DNA of 64,000 nt from Sulfurimonas denitrificans DSM 1251 (GTDB lineage: Bacteria; Campylobacterota; Campylobacteria; Campylobacterales; Sulfurimonadaceae): positions 1,984,001 through 2,048,000 of the forward strand of contig NC_007575.1 in NCBI RefSeq assembly GCF_000012965.1, given 5' to 3'. Numbering within the stretch: position 1 is the stretch's first letter; each line of letters starts with the position of its first letter. The translations under genes and the position numbers were made by a program. Shown one piece after another: positions 9,040 to 17,914 of the stretch. The notes under the pieces were generated by a model. That model searched no databases. It saw only the letters and a program-made list of their open reading frames with translations, and was not told where the DNA came from.

Positions 9040-9711
9040 TTAAAGTATTATTCTACTAGCAACTGCCAAAACCGCACTCTCTGAGCGTAAAACCATAGGA
9101 GTATCCAGTCTAAAACTTCCCAAAGATTTAAATAGTTCTCTCTCATTTGGAGAAAATCCACCCTCGCATCCAATAAGAACCGTTTTTATATCACTATAAT
9201 CATTAAGTACGTTATCACAAAAATCAAAAACTTTTGTATCTGGATATTTTGTTATAAACTCTTTTACACTCTTACATGTATTAAATTCAATATAACTACT
9301 TCTGCCACACTGCTGCATCGAAGCTTCTTGAATCCTCTCAAATCTTTTGAAATCTAGTTTAAAATTTTTCTGGCTTCTCTCACATGAGATAAAAGTTATT
9401 GCCTCAACTCCTATTTCACAAAGTGCGGGAAGAACTTTCTCAATAGCACTTGAGTCTATAATGCACCAGCCAATGTGAAGGTTTTTAGAACTCTTAAGCT
9501 CATTTGTCTCTGAGGAGATTAGAGTCAGCTCAGCACTTCTTGGCTCAAGTAGAGTTATCTTATAAGCATGTAGAAACTCAAGATTTTCTCTTGTTCTAAA
9601 GTGTAAAATATCGCCCTCTTTGTGACGGCGAACTTTGATTAAATATTTATAGAGTTCAGCTCTTACATGTAGTGTTTTTCTGCCAGCTTCATCATCAAGT
9701 ATGTAAATCAT
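9040..9711 (-). CDS. rsmE: 16S rRNA (uracil-1498 N3)-methyltransferase
   Basis: A SPOUT-class methyltransferase modifying U1498 of 16S rRNA. The N-terminal PUA-like part contains RRHKEGDILHF-type residues, and the C-terminal knot shows IGCEGGFSPNERELF and LRSESAVLAVASRI, both family marks. I place the start at ATG 9711 (223 residues), because it overlaps the upstream stop as ATGA. The longer frame from 9723 only adds four residues and has no better ribosome-binding site. It is translationally coupled to the upstream membrane protein. Confidence 0.92.
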   Translation of the reverse strand: MIYILDDEAGRKTLHVRAELYKYLIKVRRHKEGDILHFRTRENLEFLHAYKITLLEPRSAELTLISSETNELKSSKNLHIGWCIIDSSAIEKVLPALCEIGVEAITFISCERSQKNFKLDFKRFERIQEASMQQCGRSSYIEFNTCKSVKEFITKYPDTKVFDFCDNVLNDYSDIKTVLIGCEGGFSPNERELFKSLGSFRLDTPMVLRSESAVLAVASRIIL

Positions 9712-10115
9712 ACCCACATCCAAAGAGAGATACTAAGCACAACAGCTATCTCTGCAAGAAAAATGTTCGTAGCCTCTCTTTTATACTCTAAAAATGAGGC
9801 TTCATCTCTTTTATTTACTCGGCTGACTCCTTTGGAGCGTTTTACCTCAAGATATATCAGCGCTGTTGCAAAGAGTATCATCACTATATTTTCTATAGTA
9901 AAATCAAGATGTTTTGAAGCCATCATTACAATACCCGTAAAGATTACCATCCCAATTGCAGTACCAACAATAGGTGTAAAAAGAGAGATTGCTCTCATAT
10001 ATTTTACACTGCTTTTTATGCCAAAGAGCATTAAAATATTTATCAAAATGACACCTAAAACCGCAATAACACCCCAGTTATGTGTTACAATACTCATATC
10101 ATACATTTCATTCAT
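9708..10115 (-). CDS. Four-helix membrane protein of unknown function
   Basis: 135 residues with four hydrophobic helices (about 13-32, 42-64, 73-88 and 114-133) and a basic, charged loop (90-110) after helix 3. I do not recognise a family. Its stop overlaps the rsmE start (ATGA), so the two are one operon. It is divergent from moeA with only 37 bases between the start codons, so the promoters overlap. A rightward reading frame across this gene is an upstream extension of moeA and not a separate protein. Confidence 0.7.
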   Translation of the reverse strand: MNEMYDMSIVTHNWGVIAVLGVILINILMLFGIKSSVKYMRAISLFTPIVGTAIGMVIFTGIVMMASKHLDFTIENIVMILFATALIYLEVKRSKGVSRVNKRDEASFLEYKREATNIFLAEIAVVLSISLWMWV

Positions 10116-10152
10116 ACCGAAATGTTACAATAAAAATGCAAAAAGAAGAAAC

Positions 10153-11379
10153 ATGGCTACGTCAATAGAAGAAGCACTACAAATAATCTACAAACACACA
10201 GCGCCAAAATCACTAAAAATTGTCCCTATTGAGAATGCACTTGGATACGTTTTAGCGGAAGACATAACAGCCACTCACAACCTTCCTCCGTTTGACAACT
10301 CCGCTATGGATGGTTATGCCATTAAAGCTGATGATGCGCAAATGAGCCTAAAGGTTAAGCATACTATTTTTGCTGGAGATAACTCAGGCGAAGAGTTAGA
10401 GAGTGGTTTTGCCATCAAAATAATGACAGGAGCAAAAATACCTATCGGATGTGATAGTGTAGTTCCCATAGAGAGAGTACAAAACTTTGATAACGCTATA
10501 ACAATTATGGATAAAGTAAAAAAAGGGAGCAATATTCGCCTATACGCAGAGGACATAAAAAGCGGCTCAACTCTGCTTAATAAAGGGGAGAAGATATTTG
10601 CACATCATGTAACACTTCTTGCATCTCAAGGCATTAGTCATATAAAAGTATATAAAAAACCAAAAGTGGCAATTTTTGCTTCAGGAAATGAGTTAAAGAT
10701 GCATTTTGAAAGTGTTGATGCACATCAGCTCTACAATACAAACAGCCCTACATTCTTTGCTAGAGCAAAGGAACTTGGATGTGATGTTGACTTTATAGGA
10801 ACTGCTAAAGATTCACTTGAAAATATTCACAAGCATATTCAAAGTGCTCTTGATAGCGACCTTATAATTACCTCTGGAGGTGTAAGCGTTGGAGATGCCG
10901 ACTTTACAAAAGAGGCGTTTGGTGCTTTTGGATATGAAATTTATTTTGATAAAGTTGATATAAAACCAGGAAAACCTACAACATTTGGCAAATGTAAAGA
11001 GACTCTTGTTTTAAATCTTCCAGGCAATCCCCTAGCAGCTGCGCTAAACTTTGAAATTTTTGCTCAAACAATTATTTTAGCTCTCAAAGGAGATGCAGCA
11101 AAATATATCGCACCTCTTGAAACTAAAATGGCAAATGATTATGCTATAAAAAATGGCAAAATAGCGGTAATTCCTGGATTTTTTGATGGCGCTTCATTTA
11201 AAGCACATGAAAAGTTTTCACCAGGGATGATAATGCCACTAGCCCTCTGCAATGCTTTTATAATTGTTGATGAGAAGTGCCAAATGCTAAAAAAAGATAG
11301 CTCTATTAAGATAATATCTACTAGATTTAGTTTTAACTCCAAAGAACAAAAAGAGCTTTTAAACCGTTGTAGGATTTAA
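10153..11379 (+). CDS. moeA: Molybdopterin molybdotransferase
   Basis: MoeA inserts molybdate into adenylated molybdopterin. The 408 residues from ATG 10153 match the usual length (411). Motifs: PPFDNSAMDGYA (46-56), the TSGGVSVGDADF segment, and NLPGNPLAA. The frame is open further upstream to 9763, but that part lies antisense to the four-helix gene and has no MoeA similarity, so the internal ATG is the start. It converges with queD and overlaps its 3' end by 21 bases. It serves the formate dehydrogenase at the left edge together with moaA. Confidence 0.95.
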   Translation: MATSIEEALQIIYKHTAPKSLKIVPIENALGYVLAEDITATHNLPPFDNSAMDGYAIKADDAQMSLKVKHTIFAGDNSGEELESGFAIKIMTGAKIPIGCDSVVPIERVQNFDNAITIMDKVKKGSNIRLYAEDIKSGSTLLNKGEKIFAHHVTLLASQGISHIKVYKKPKVAIFASGNELKMHFESVDAHQLYNTNSPTFFARAKELGCDVDFIGTAKDSLENIHKHIQSALDSDLIITSGGVSVGDADFTKEAFGAFGYEIYFDKVDIKPGKPTTFGKCKETLVLNLPGNPLAAALNFEIFAQTIILALKGDAAKYIAPLETKMANDYAIKNGKIAVIPGFFDGASFKAHEKFSPGMIMPLALCNAFIIVDEKCQMLKKDSSIKIISTRFSFNSKEQKELLNRCRI

Positions 11380-11940
11380 AAATCTCTTATCTTTTTTCAT
11401 CTTATCCCAAAAATCTCTATCTGCCCAATCATCTTTGATGGTGTCGCTAAATATAATTTCATCTATATTTACGATGCCCATATTTTTTGAGTAAGCATCC
11501 TCTTTAAATGCTTGTGCGTATCCTGTGTCCGTCTCATGGACTATCACGCTATAAAGTTTTACCTCTTTTTCTCCGTTTACTGAAGTAGTGAGTGATAAAA
11601 GTTTATCTATAAGCACAAAAAATAGTCTTGAAAATTGCTCAGCGGATGGTGATAATGGTAAAAGCACCCATCTTTGTGAGTGCTTTTGCATTGAAGCTAT
11701 ATACTCCGCCTCATCCTTATCCCAAAGAGTGATAGAGTGATCAAAACTATCAATTATGGCTTTCATATTTTGCTTCATAAGTCCAAAATCATAAACCATC
11801 TGAGCGTTATCCAAGAAATTTGATTCAAAAAGAAGTTCTACTTTGTATGAATGACCATGAATTGAGCTTCTACATCTAAGAGTAGAACATCCCCTAACTA
11901 CATGTGCATTCTCAAATTTAAAAAGTTTTCTTATAATCAC
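11359..11940 (-). CDS. queD: 6-carboxy-5,6,7,8-tetrahydropterin synthase-like (QueD family)
   Basis: A member of the PTPS/QueD family, which makes 6-carboxytetrahydropterin for queuosine. Zinc-binding histidines H13, H28 and H30 (motif IHGHSY) and a catalytic-type C23 are visible; C-x4-H is one residue longer than the C-x3-H of E. coli QueD. It is longer (193) than E. coli QueD (121), with an extra C-terminal region. The start is GTG at 11940, overlapping the queE stop as TAGTG. It follows moaA and queE in one operon. Confidence 0.86.
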   Translation of the reverse strand: MIIRKLFKFENAHVVRGCSTLRCRSSIHGHSYKVELLFESNFLDNAQMVYDFGLMKQNMKAIIDSFDHSITLWDKDEAEYIASMQKHSQRWVLLPLSPSAEQFSRLFFVLIDKLLSLTTSVNGEKEVKLYSVIVHETDTGYAQAFKEDAYSKNMGIVNIDEIIFSDTIKDDWADRDFWDKMKKDKRFLNPTTV

Positions 11941-12698
11941 TACACACCTCTATTTTGATCCCATATTCGTATATGGAGTCTATCGCTAAAATTGTACCCT
12001 TTTGCTTTACAAAACTCTACCAAGGGCTCTGTATTTGCCTCTACCTCTTCTTTTGTGCCACCAAGAGGCATGCAGTAAACTTTAGTTTTTGGGCTAAAGG
12101 AAGTTATCTCTAAAATCTCATCTTCAAGTGCTGCATTAATTGAATCTGCATCTATTGAAAACTTAAAAAAAACCTCTTTTGCATTTAATGCAATGTTGCT
12201 TATTACTTCGCCTTTTACTCTTTTTGCAAATGCCTCATTTGAATTTGATAGTTTTACTGATAGTGCAAATATACACTTTTTATAGATTACATGTCGCTCA
12301 AAATCAACGCTCAAAGTCCCATTTGTTTCAAAAGTAATTTTATGACCTCTCTCATATAGCTTCTCTAAAAACTCTATAAAAATAGGCTCATTTGCATAAA
12401 TAAGCGGCTCCCCACCAGTTAAAACGACATCAACAGCAAATGGCAAATCATAAAAATTTAAGATATTTAAAAGCTCGTGTGCAGAGGTTATTGGAATCCA
12501 GTTTTGTAAAAAATGTTCTCTATTTACCGCATAGATAGTGTCACAGCCCACTATTTTTTCTCCATTTGGCGTACTCTCCTCACATCCAAAACCTTCGCAT
12601 CTCATGTTGCATCCACCAAAGCGAAAAAAGAGAGAAGGAGTACCTACATAGCGTCCCTCACCTTGTATGCTATAGAAATGTTCTACTAAATATACCAT
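11940..12698 (-). CDS. queE: 7-carboxy-7-deazaguanine synthase, radical SAM
   Basis: QueE converts carboxytetrahydropterin to 7-carboxy-7-deazaguanine. The N-terminal FYSIQGEG is diagnostic, and VDVVLTGGEPLI follows. The iron-sulfur loop is expanded: C30-x3-C34 and then, after an insertion of 17 residues, the C52-D53-T54 that normally completes CxxxCxxCDT, with an extra C39 inside the insertion. Expanded loops are known in some QueE lineages. The start overlaps the moaA stop (TAATG), and the product feeds the same pathway as queD downstream. Confidence 0.9.
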   Translation of the reverse strand: MVYLVEHFYSIQGEGRYVGTPSLFFRFGGCNMRCEGFGCEESTPNGEKIVGCDTIYAVNREHFLQNWIPITSAHELLNILNFYDLPFAVDVVLTGGEPLIYANEPIFIEFLEKLYERGHKITFETNGTLSVDFERHVIYKKCIFALSVKLSNSNEAFAKRVKGEVISNIALNAKEVFFKFSIDADSINAALEDEILEITSFSPKTKVYCMPLGGTKEEVEANTEPLVEFCKAKGYNFSDRLHIRIWDQNRGV

Positions 12699-13663
12699 TA
12701 TCCGCCCGTTTCATAAAACGCTCTTGTGGAGACTTCGCCATCTTCACCACCCCAGCGATTTTTCTCTGGTTTGTTTTTTACAACATCTCTTAAAACTTCA
12801 CTAGCAGCGACTATATCGCCCTCTTTTATTGATTTTGCGATGCTTAGAGCCTCATCAAAATATAAACATGGTATAAGTTGTCCCTCAGCAGTTAAGCGGA
12901 TACGATTACACTGTTTACAAAAGTCATCTCCATAAGGCTCAATTATCCCAAATCTGTATCCATCGCTCATTTTATAATAGCGTGATGGAGAAGCGCCATC
13001 ATATCCCTCATCAACAAATTCATAATGCTCTCTTAGCATAGATAAAAGCTCATCAGACTTTAGCCCGCTTATCTCTTTAGAAGCAAATTTATTCTCCATA
13101 TACTCTATGAAGCGAATAGTCATTCCACGCTTTTTTGAGTACTCTAAGACATCAACTATCTCTTGAGCGTTCATATTTTTCATAGGAACCATATTTACTT
13201 TTACTTTCAATCCAACTGCGAGCGCTTCATTTACACCATCTAAAACGTTTTTCAAAACATCTTTTCCTGCAATTGCAAATGCCACTTCTGGTTTGAGTGT
13301 ATCTATGCTTACATTTAGACGTTTTAATCCTGCATCACGCAATTTTTGTGCGGTTGATTTAAGAAGATAGGCATTTGTAGTCATTGCCAAATCTATATCT
13401 GGGGCATAATCAAAAATCATCTTTATAAACTTGTCTAAATCCTCACGCAGAAGTGGCTCTCCACCTGTAATGCGTATCTTTCTAATGCCCTCATCTATTG
13501 CTACTTTTACAAACAAAAAGAGCTCTTCAAAGGTGAGTAGGTTCTCTTTTGGAACCCATGAAAATGGTTTCTCAGGCATACAGTATTGACATCTGAAGTT
13601 GCATCGCTCCGTTACAGAGATACGCAGATAATCAACTACTCTATCATAGCTATCTATTAACAT
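12698..13663 (-). CDS. moaA: GTP 3',8-cyclase
   Basis: MoaA performs the first step of molybdopterin synthesis. The N-terminal radical SAM cluster is C21-x3-C25-x2-C28; the C-terminal cluster uses CKQCNRIRL and the later PCLYFDE cysteine. The protein ends in the GG typical of MoaA, and 321 residues is the usual size. It is the first gene of a moaA-queE-queD operon joined by start/stop overlaps, which unites Mo-cofactor and queuosine synthesis; both start from GTP. Confidence 0.96.
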   Translation of the reverse strand: MLIDSYDRVVDYLRISVTERCNFRCQYCMPEKPFSWVPKENLLTFEELFLFVKVAIDEGIRKIRITGGEPLLREDLDKFIKMIFDYAPDIDLAMTTNAYLLKSTAQKLRDAGLKRLNVSIDTLKPEVAFAIAGKDVLKNVLDGVNEALAVGLKVKVNMVPMKNMNAQEIVDVLEYSKKRGMTIRFIEYMENKFASKEISGLKSDELLSMLREHYEFVDEGYDGASPSRYYKMSDGYRFGIIEPYGDDFCKQCNRIRLTAEGQLIPCLYFDEALSIAKSIKEGDIVAASEVLRDVVKNKPEKNRWGGEDGEVSTRAFYETGG

Positions 13664-13761
13664 CTGTTTTCCTATTTTATTCGTGTGTTATTATATCTTT
13701 TAGAGCTAAAATAAAGTTTGTATCAATCTTGGGATTTTCAAAATGGAGAAGTAAATTTTAA

Positions 13762-13797
13762 AGAAGATTCAAAACTACCATAAGTTTTGAATCTTCT
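13762..13797 (-). terminator. Terminator hairpin of the lipoprotein gene
   Basis: A perfect 15-bp inverted repeat (arms 13762-13776 and 13783-13797, loop ACCATA). On the minus strand it follows the lipoprotein stop by about 58 bases and is trailed by a short T-rich run. It may also stop transcription coming the other way. Confidence 0.65.
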
Positions 13798-13854
13798 ATC
13801 TATAATTTTATTGTTTGAATTATCTTTTTTTAAAAGCCATTCAAAATAGAGCGG

Positions 13855-14496
13855 CTATTTAGAGATTATTTGAGATTTTAAAGTATTAAACTCCTCATCA
13901 CTAAGAGCACCTTTTTCTTTTAGTTTATAAGCTTTTTCTAGTTCATCTACTTTTGAAACTGGAGTTGGTGCTGGAGCAGCTGTTTTTCTTGTTTCTACAA
14001 CTTGGCTCTCTTGAGTTTTACCAGTTCCTACGAGCTCTGTTAAAGTGTTATCTATATCTTCTATCATAGTTCCAGCAACTCCAGTTGTTGTAATCTCTTT
14101 TGCACCTACATCTTTAGATACTTGTTCAAAAGCAAAAGCACCTCTTTCTAAATTATCTCTGATTTTAAGATAGTATGTCTCACCAGCCTTTAAATCCAAA
14201 TCTAGAGACTTTTCTACAATTTGATCTTTTGTAGCGGATAGTTTTGCAGGGTTTGGCTTAATATCTAATGTTGTATATTCACCAGCTTTGAGTCTCTCAC
14301 CTACTCTTTTGCCATTAATTCTTATGCTATAAGATTGATAAGAAGCGCTCTCTATATCCCCTTTTGATTCTATAACATATACATAAACTAAGGCAGCATC
14401 AGCAAGTGGCTCTTGTGCTTTAAAAGGTATCTTACTTCCACACCCTGAGATAAAGAGTGCAACTACAACTGCCAAGGCTATTTTTATCTTTTTCAT
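13855..14496 (-). CDS. Lipoprotein with DUF2846-like and SHOCT domains
   Basis: 213 residues with a lipoprotein signal: charged start, hydrophobic stretch and lipobox FISGC with the acylated cysteine at about residue 19. The middle (ALVYVYVIES, RINGKRVGE, LKAGETYYLKI) resembles DUF2846, a beta-rich periplasmic domain. The last 30 residues form a SHOCT motif (short helical C-terminal oligomerisation: DELEKAYKLKEKGALSDEEF). Between them lies an Ala/Pro/Thr-rich linker. A membrane-anchored, self-associating envelope protein is the reasonable reading; its specific role is unknown. It appears to be transcribed alone. Confidence 0.85.
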   Translation of the reverse strand: MKKIKIALAVVVALFISGCGSKIPFKAQEPLADAALVYVYVIESKGDIESASYQSYSIRINGKRVGERLKAGEYTTLDIKPNPAKLSATKDQIVEKSLDLDLKAGETYYLKIRDNLERGAFAFEQVSKDVGAKEITTTGVAGTMIEDIDNTLTELVGTGKTQESQVVETRKTAAPAPTPVSKVDELEKAYKLKEKGALSDEEFNTLKSQIISK

Positions 14497-14602
14497 ATTT
14501 ACTCTTTTTATTGATTTTAGTTAAAGATTATAGCATAAAGAGGTCTAATTTTATAAATTATGATTTGATTGCAATAAGAAGTTTTTGATTTTTAAGAAGA
14601 GT

Positions 14603-14625
14603 CTCTTACGCAAGATGCGTAAGAG
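14603..14625 (-). terminator. Terminator hairpin of the porin gene
   Basis: CTCTTACGCA (14603-14612) pairs perfectly with TGCGTAAGAG (14616-14625) across a 3-base loop, 30 bases after the porin stop. On the minus strand the hairpin is followed by a pyrimidine-rich TCTTCTT stretch. Confidence 0.7.
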
Positions 14626-14654
14626 CATAAAGAGGTAATGTAATTAGCTCTTTA

Positions 14655-15926
14655 TTAGAAGTTGTAACGACCCCAAACACGAATCCAGTTTTCACTGTCT
14701 TGAGAATTTGCAACTTTCTCTTCACTCCAAGTACGGTTAGCAATTGCTGCGAAATACTGAACACCACCTGCTTTGATTTTATAAACAAGCTCTAAATCAT
14801 TATAATCTGCATTTTTGCCAGCTGTACGACCAGCATTTTCTCTGTTTTTGCTACCTGCAGATGTAAATGCATCTTGAAGTGTAATTGCTCCAAAATCACC
14901 CATGTTGTAATCTGCTTTTACCATGATAGTATCTGCATCTTTAGAGATTGGATCTTGGTTAGCTATCATTTGTGTATAAAGTGGAGTTTTAACACCGCCA
15001 ACATTTACTAAAGGAACATCACCATCATTAACATTTGAGTATGCAACACAAAGAGTTAGAGGATCCATTGGCTTAATGCTTATTCTAGCACCAAAAGCGT
15101 TTGTATCTTTTAAGTTTGAAGCGCTATCAGGCATAATAGATCCGCCTTGAACTCCCACTTTAAGACCCATTGGTAAAGATTTGTCACTAATAGTCACATC
15201 TCCCCATAAAACATCAGCATCAACAGCAGTTGCTATATTTTGAAGTCCATAATAAGTTGCTGTTACAGTAGCCATTGGTAGAGATTTATTTTGTACAGTA
15301 AGCATGTATGCTGTACCATCAATGTCCATTCCTGCTACTTTTAAATCACCAAATTGCGCCATATTTGAAGCTGGTGCATTATAGTTTCCGCCACTTACGT
15401 AAGCTCCAACTACAGTTGTATCTGGAAGATCTGTATTTACCGCAAGAATTGCATCAAAAGTATTTTTAAATACATTCCAATCTTCTGAGTAAGCAAATGG
15501 TGAAAGTGACATTGGAAGTTCTTGACGACCAATTTTTACAGTTGTGTTAGCAATTTTTTTAGCAATATATAATTGACTTAAATAGATATCATCATTAATA
15601 CCAGTACTTCCAGCTTTTGCATTAATATCTTGCATAGTGTTACCAACAACATTTTTTTCTAAACCTGAAGTACCTAAGTATGTAATTTGAGATCCAAAAG
15701 TGAAGTTGTTTTTAAGATCTGCATCTAAGTTAAGTTGAAGACCAGCGTTTGCTCTTGATTTTGAGCTATCAAAAAGATCTTTTTCGCCATTACCATTACC
15801 AGCTACTGTTTGGTAGTAAAGTGCTGCTTGACCAGTTACTGCGATATCTATACCCTTATCTGCTGCCATTGCAGAAGTTGCAACTAAAGACGCTACTACT
15901 ATTGACATTTTTACTAATTTTCTCAT
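14655..15926 (-). CDS. Major outer-membrane porin
   Basis: 423 residues with a signal peptide ending ATSAMAA (cut after about residue 21) and a beta-barrel pattern of alternating residues, finishing in WGRYNF with the C-terminal phenylalanine that the BAM complex recognises. It fits the Campylobacterota major porin / OprD-like type that forms general diffusion channels. A strong AGGAG site precedes the ATG. The 324-base region upstream carries several palindromes, and a strong hairpin follows the gene, consistent with a highly expressed, separately regulated gene. Confidence 0.85.
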   Translation of the reverse strand: MRKLVKMSIVVASLVATSAMAADKGIDIAVTGQAALYYQTVAGNGNGEKDLFDSSKSRANAGLQLNLDADLKNNFTFGSQITYLGTSGLEKNVVGNTMQDINAKAGSTGINDDIYLSQLYIAKKIANTTVKIGRQELPMSLSPFAYSEDWNVFKNTFDAILAVNTDLPDTTVVGAYVSGGNYNAPASNMAQFGDLKVAGMDIDGTAYMLTVQNKSLPMATVTATYYGLQNIATAVDADVLWGDVTISDKSLPMGLKVGVQGGSIMPDSASNLKDTNAFGARISIKPMDPLTLCVAYSNVNDGDVPLVNVGGVKTPLYTQMIANQDPISKDADTIMVKADYNMGDFGAITLQDAFTSAGSKNRENAGRTAGKNADYNDLELVYKIKAGGVQYFAAIANRTWSEEKVANSQDSENWIRVWGRYNF

Positions 15927-15980
15927 TTATATCTCCTGTTTTTTATCTCTTAATCACCCATAATTGAAGTGATACCTAAT

Positions 15981-15996
15981 GTGATAATATTATCAC
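15981..15996. promoter_or_regulatory. 16-bp palindrome in the porin promoter region
   Basis: GTGATAATATTATCAC is a perfect palindrome 55 bases upstream of the porin ATG, where the core promoter should lie. It is followed by two tandem copies of TATCACTTAA (15991-16000 and 16003-16012), which repeat its right half. This suits a repressor operator. The 324-base gap 15927-16250 also holds the two features below. Confidence 0.55.
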
Positions 15997-16083
15997 TTAA
16001 ATATCACTTAAATTAAAGTGAAATTGAGAAATTACAACATTCTACCTCCGCAATTTTTAAATTAAGTTTAAATTAGTAGTTTC

Positions 16084-16100
16084 GTTAATAATTTATTAAC
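16084..16100. promoter_or_regulatory. Inverted repeat GTTAATA-N3-TATTAAC
   Basis: Perfect 7-bp arms (16084-16090 and 16094-16100) in the middle of the porin/RDD intergenic region. Candidate transcription-factor site; the factor is unknown. Confidence 0.4.
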
Positions 16101-16152
16101 TATTTGCGCTTTGCGGCAGCAATTGTGTTGTTTATTACACATCTTAAAAATT

Positions 16153-16166
16153 TTAACTAATGTTAC
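16153..16166. promoter_or_regulatory. FNR/NssR-like site TTAAC-N4-GTTAC
   Basis: TTAAC-TAAT-GTTAC differs by one base from the TTAAC-N4-GTTAA site bound by the Crp/FNR-family regulator NssR in Campylobacter. It lies 85 bases upstream of the RDD gene. Such a short match could occur by chance. Confidence 0.35.
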
Positions 16167-16238
16167 ATGCAAAGAAAATCCTGCTAAACTCTATAAAATT
16201 ATCACAAATTTCAAGATATAAAGATTTTTTTCTTCTGC

Positions 16239-16244
16239 TATAAT
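16239..16244 (+). promoter_or_regulatory. -10 box of the RDD gene
   Basis: A perfect TATAAT ends only 6 bases before the ATG at 16251. If it is used, transcription would begin at or next to the start codon, giving a leaderless mRNA. No ribosome-binding site is visible upstream of this ATG. Confidence 0.5.
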
Positions 16245-16250
16245 TGTATT

Positions 16251-16715
16251 ATGAGATTTAGAAACCTAAAAAAAAACAGTAAAACTGTACAAGTAAAAGA
16301 GTCACAAAAGTTAGTTTATGCTCCATATAGTTATAGAGTAAAAGCTTTTATTACAGATATGTTTATGATATATGCTCCAATTTTATATATCATAACCTAT
16401 GTTGTAATGAATGGGAGTGATGATTTTCAATCCTCACAGCTCGCTGTATTTTTTGGAGTAGCTCTTTATGGAGTTATTTATGCAACTCTTTTAAGTAAGT
16501 TTGGACAGACGCCTGGAAAAAAAGCTTATGACATAAAAGTAGTAGATGACAAAAGTGGTAAAAACATAGGATTTTTTAAAGCAATATTTAGATTTACTCT
16601 ATTTTTGTTTACGGCCATGACACTTCTTGGACTACTTATCCCTTTTTATAGAAGAGACAAAAAAGCACTTCATGATTTAGTTTGCAACACTCTTGTTGTT
16701 GCTATTAAGAAATAA
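16251..16715 (+). CDS. RDD-family membrane protein
   Basis: 154 residues with the RDD domain from about residue 22: R29 in APYSYRVKAFITD with the paired D34, helices at 35-50 and 64-82, the GQTPGKKAYDIKVVD signature at 86-100, a third helix near 112-128, and the closing KKALHDLVCNTLVV. RDD proteins are small integral membrane proteins, some of them linked to Na+ transport; the role here is open. The start shows no ribosome-binding site but a -10 box directly upstream. It is divergent from the porin. Confidence 0.85.
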   Translation: MRFRNLKKNSKTVQVKESQKLVYAPYSYRVKAFITDMFMIYAPILYIITYVVMNGSDDFQSSQLAVFFGVALYGVIYATLLSKFGQTPGKKAYDIKVVDDKSGKNIGFFKAIFRFTLFLFTAMTLLGLLIPFYRRDKKALHDLVCNTLVVAIKK

Positions 16716-16915
16716 TATAAAAAAAGTCTGCTAGTTTAAAACTTCCATTTGAATTGAATTTACTAAAATTAAATATAGATGCGCAGGACAATTTGCAAAA
16801 GACTTTTTGACCACAGCATAAGAATCAAATCACAAAAGAATCAATCAGATAAAAACAGACCATTGTTGCAATCAAGAAGAATAAAGATAGTATAGAGGAG
16901 TGTTAAAGAGAGGAT

Positions 16916-16938
16916 TCCTACCTCAAGACGAGGTAGGA
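16916..16938 (-). terminator. Terminator hairpin of the petABC operon
   Basis: TCCTACCTC (16916-16924) pairs with GAGGTAGGA (16930-16938) around loop AAGAC, 18 bases beyond the petC stop. On the minus strand it is followed by TCCTCTCTTT. Confidence 0.65.
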
Positions 16939-16956
16939 TTGTAGAGACGTATAGAT

Positions 16957-17904
16957 TTAGTGTAGATCTTTCCAAACCTGTTTTTTCCATAAAAGAGCAA
17001 ATATAGCAAAGATTACAGAGTAAATTAACACTGATTTACCAATTGAGTCTCTTTCGTGTCTTTTTGTATCACCAGCATCTGCTAAGTGTTCTATCACTTT
17101 CTCAGCAGCATCAGCAGTAACACCAACTCTAGGCATTGCAGTACCCTCTAAGTGAGCTTGAGGGTTCTCTATAAATGTACTTATAAAGTGCTCGCCACGA
17201 GAACGGATATACATACTTAAATCTGGAGGCAATTTACCCATATATTTTGTTAAATGTTCTTTGTACTCTAACACTTGAATATCAAACGCTAAAGCATCTT
17301 TTTCAAATTTAAATGCAGGTTTTTCACCAATTTGAGTCCAATTTTCATACTCAAGTGCGTGACATCTACCACACGCATTTTCATATGCAATTTTTGGAGT
17401 AACTTCACTTGGGCTAATAGCTATTGATTTTAAGTATGCAACCATATCTGCAACTTCTTGATCAATATCTCCACCAGCACCAAAGAACGCTGTCATTGGG
17501 TGCATTTGACCTTTTGCTGCATCAAACTTATGCTCTACTTTTAGTGCATGAGCTGGATTTACTATCAAGTTAGCCAAAAACTTTGCATCATAAATAGCAC
17601 CAGCATTACTTAAGTCTGGTGGATTTACACCATAGCTAGCAGCAGCAGAAACAGCATCCATCGCAGCTGGCATGCCCTCTTTTTCTATCGAGTGACATCC
17701 AGTACAAGCAGCAGCGCCCATTACTAGATCTTTACCGTTTGCAACATTTCCAGTTTTTGAAACTGGTTTTAAGTCTGCATAAGCAAACTGCTCACTCTCT
17801 ACATGCTTGTGCATTACAGAGTGTGCGTATGGCTCAACTAACCAATAAGTTAGGAGAGTAAAAGCAACAACAACAACCAGAATTAAAGGTTCTTTATTTT
17901 TCAT
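16957..17904 (-). CDS. petC: Cytochrome c subunit of the bc1-type complex (di-haem)
   Basis: The cytochrome c subunit of quinol:cytochrome c oxidoreductase, passing electrons from the Rieske protein to soluble cytochrome c. It has two haem sites, CTGCH and CGRCH, as in Campylobacterota, in place of the single haem of classical cytochrome c1. An N-terminal hydrophobic anchor (about 7-22) and a C-terminal helix (about 290-305) place the domain in the periplasm. I choose ATG 17904 (315 residues) over the frame's first ATG at 17931, because AAGGAG sits at the right distance before it and the earlier one overlaps petB. It is third in the petABC operon. Confidence 0.93.
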   Translation of the reverse strand: MKNKEPLILVVVVAFTLLTYWLVEPYAHSVMHKHVESEQFAYADLKPVSKTGNVANGKDLVMGAAACTGCHSIEKEGMPAAMDAVSAAASYGVNPPDLSNAGAIYDAKFLANLIVNPAHALKVEHKFDAAKGQMHPMTAFFGAGGDIDQEVADMVAYLKSIAISPSEVTPKIAYENACGRCHALEYENWTQIGEKPAFKFEKDALAFDIQVLEYKEHLTKYMGKLPPDLSMYIRSRGEHFISTFIENPQAHLEGTAMPRVGVTADAAEKVIEHLADAGDTKRHERDSIGKSVLIYSVIFAIFALLWKKQVWKDLH

Positions 17905-17914
17905 CCTATTCTCC

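Noticed and set aside
9763-10152. 130-codon N-terminal extension of moeA
   Set aside because: Antisense to the four-helix membrane gene and without MoeA similarity; the ATG at 10153 fits the family start and length.
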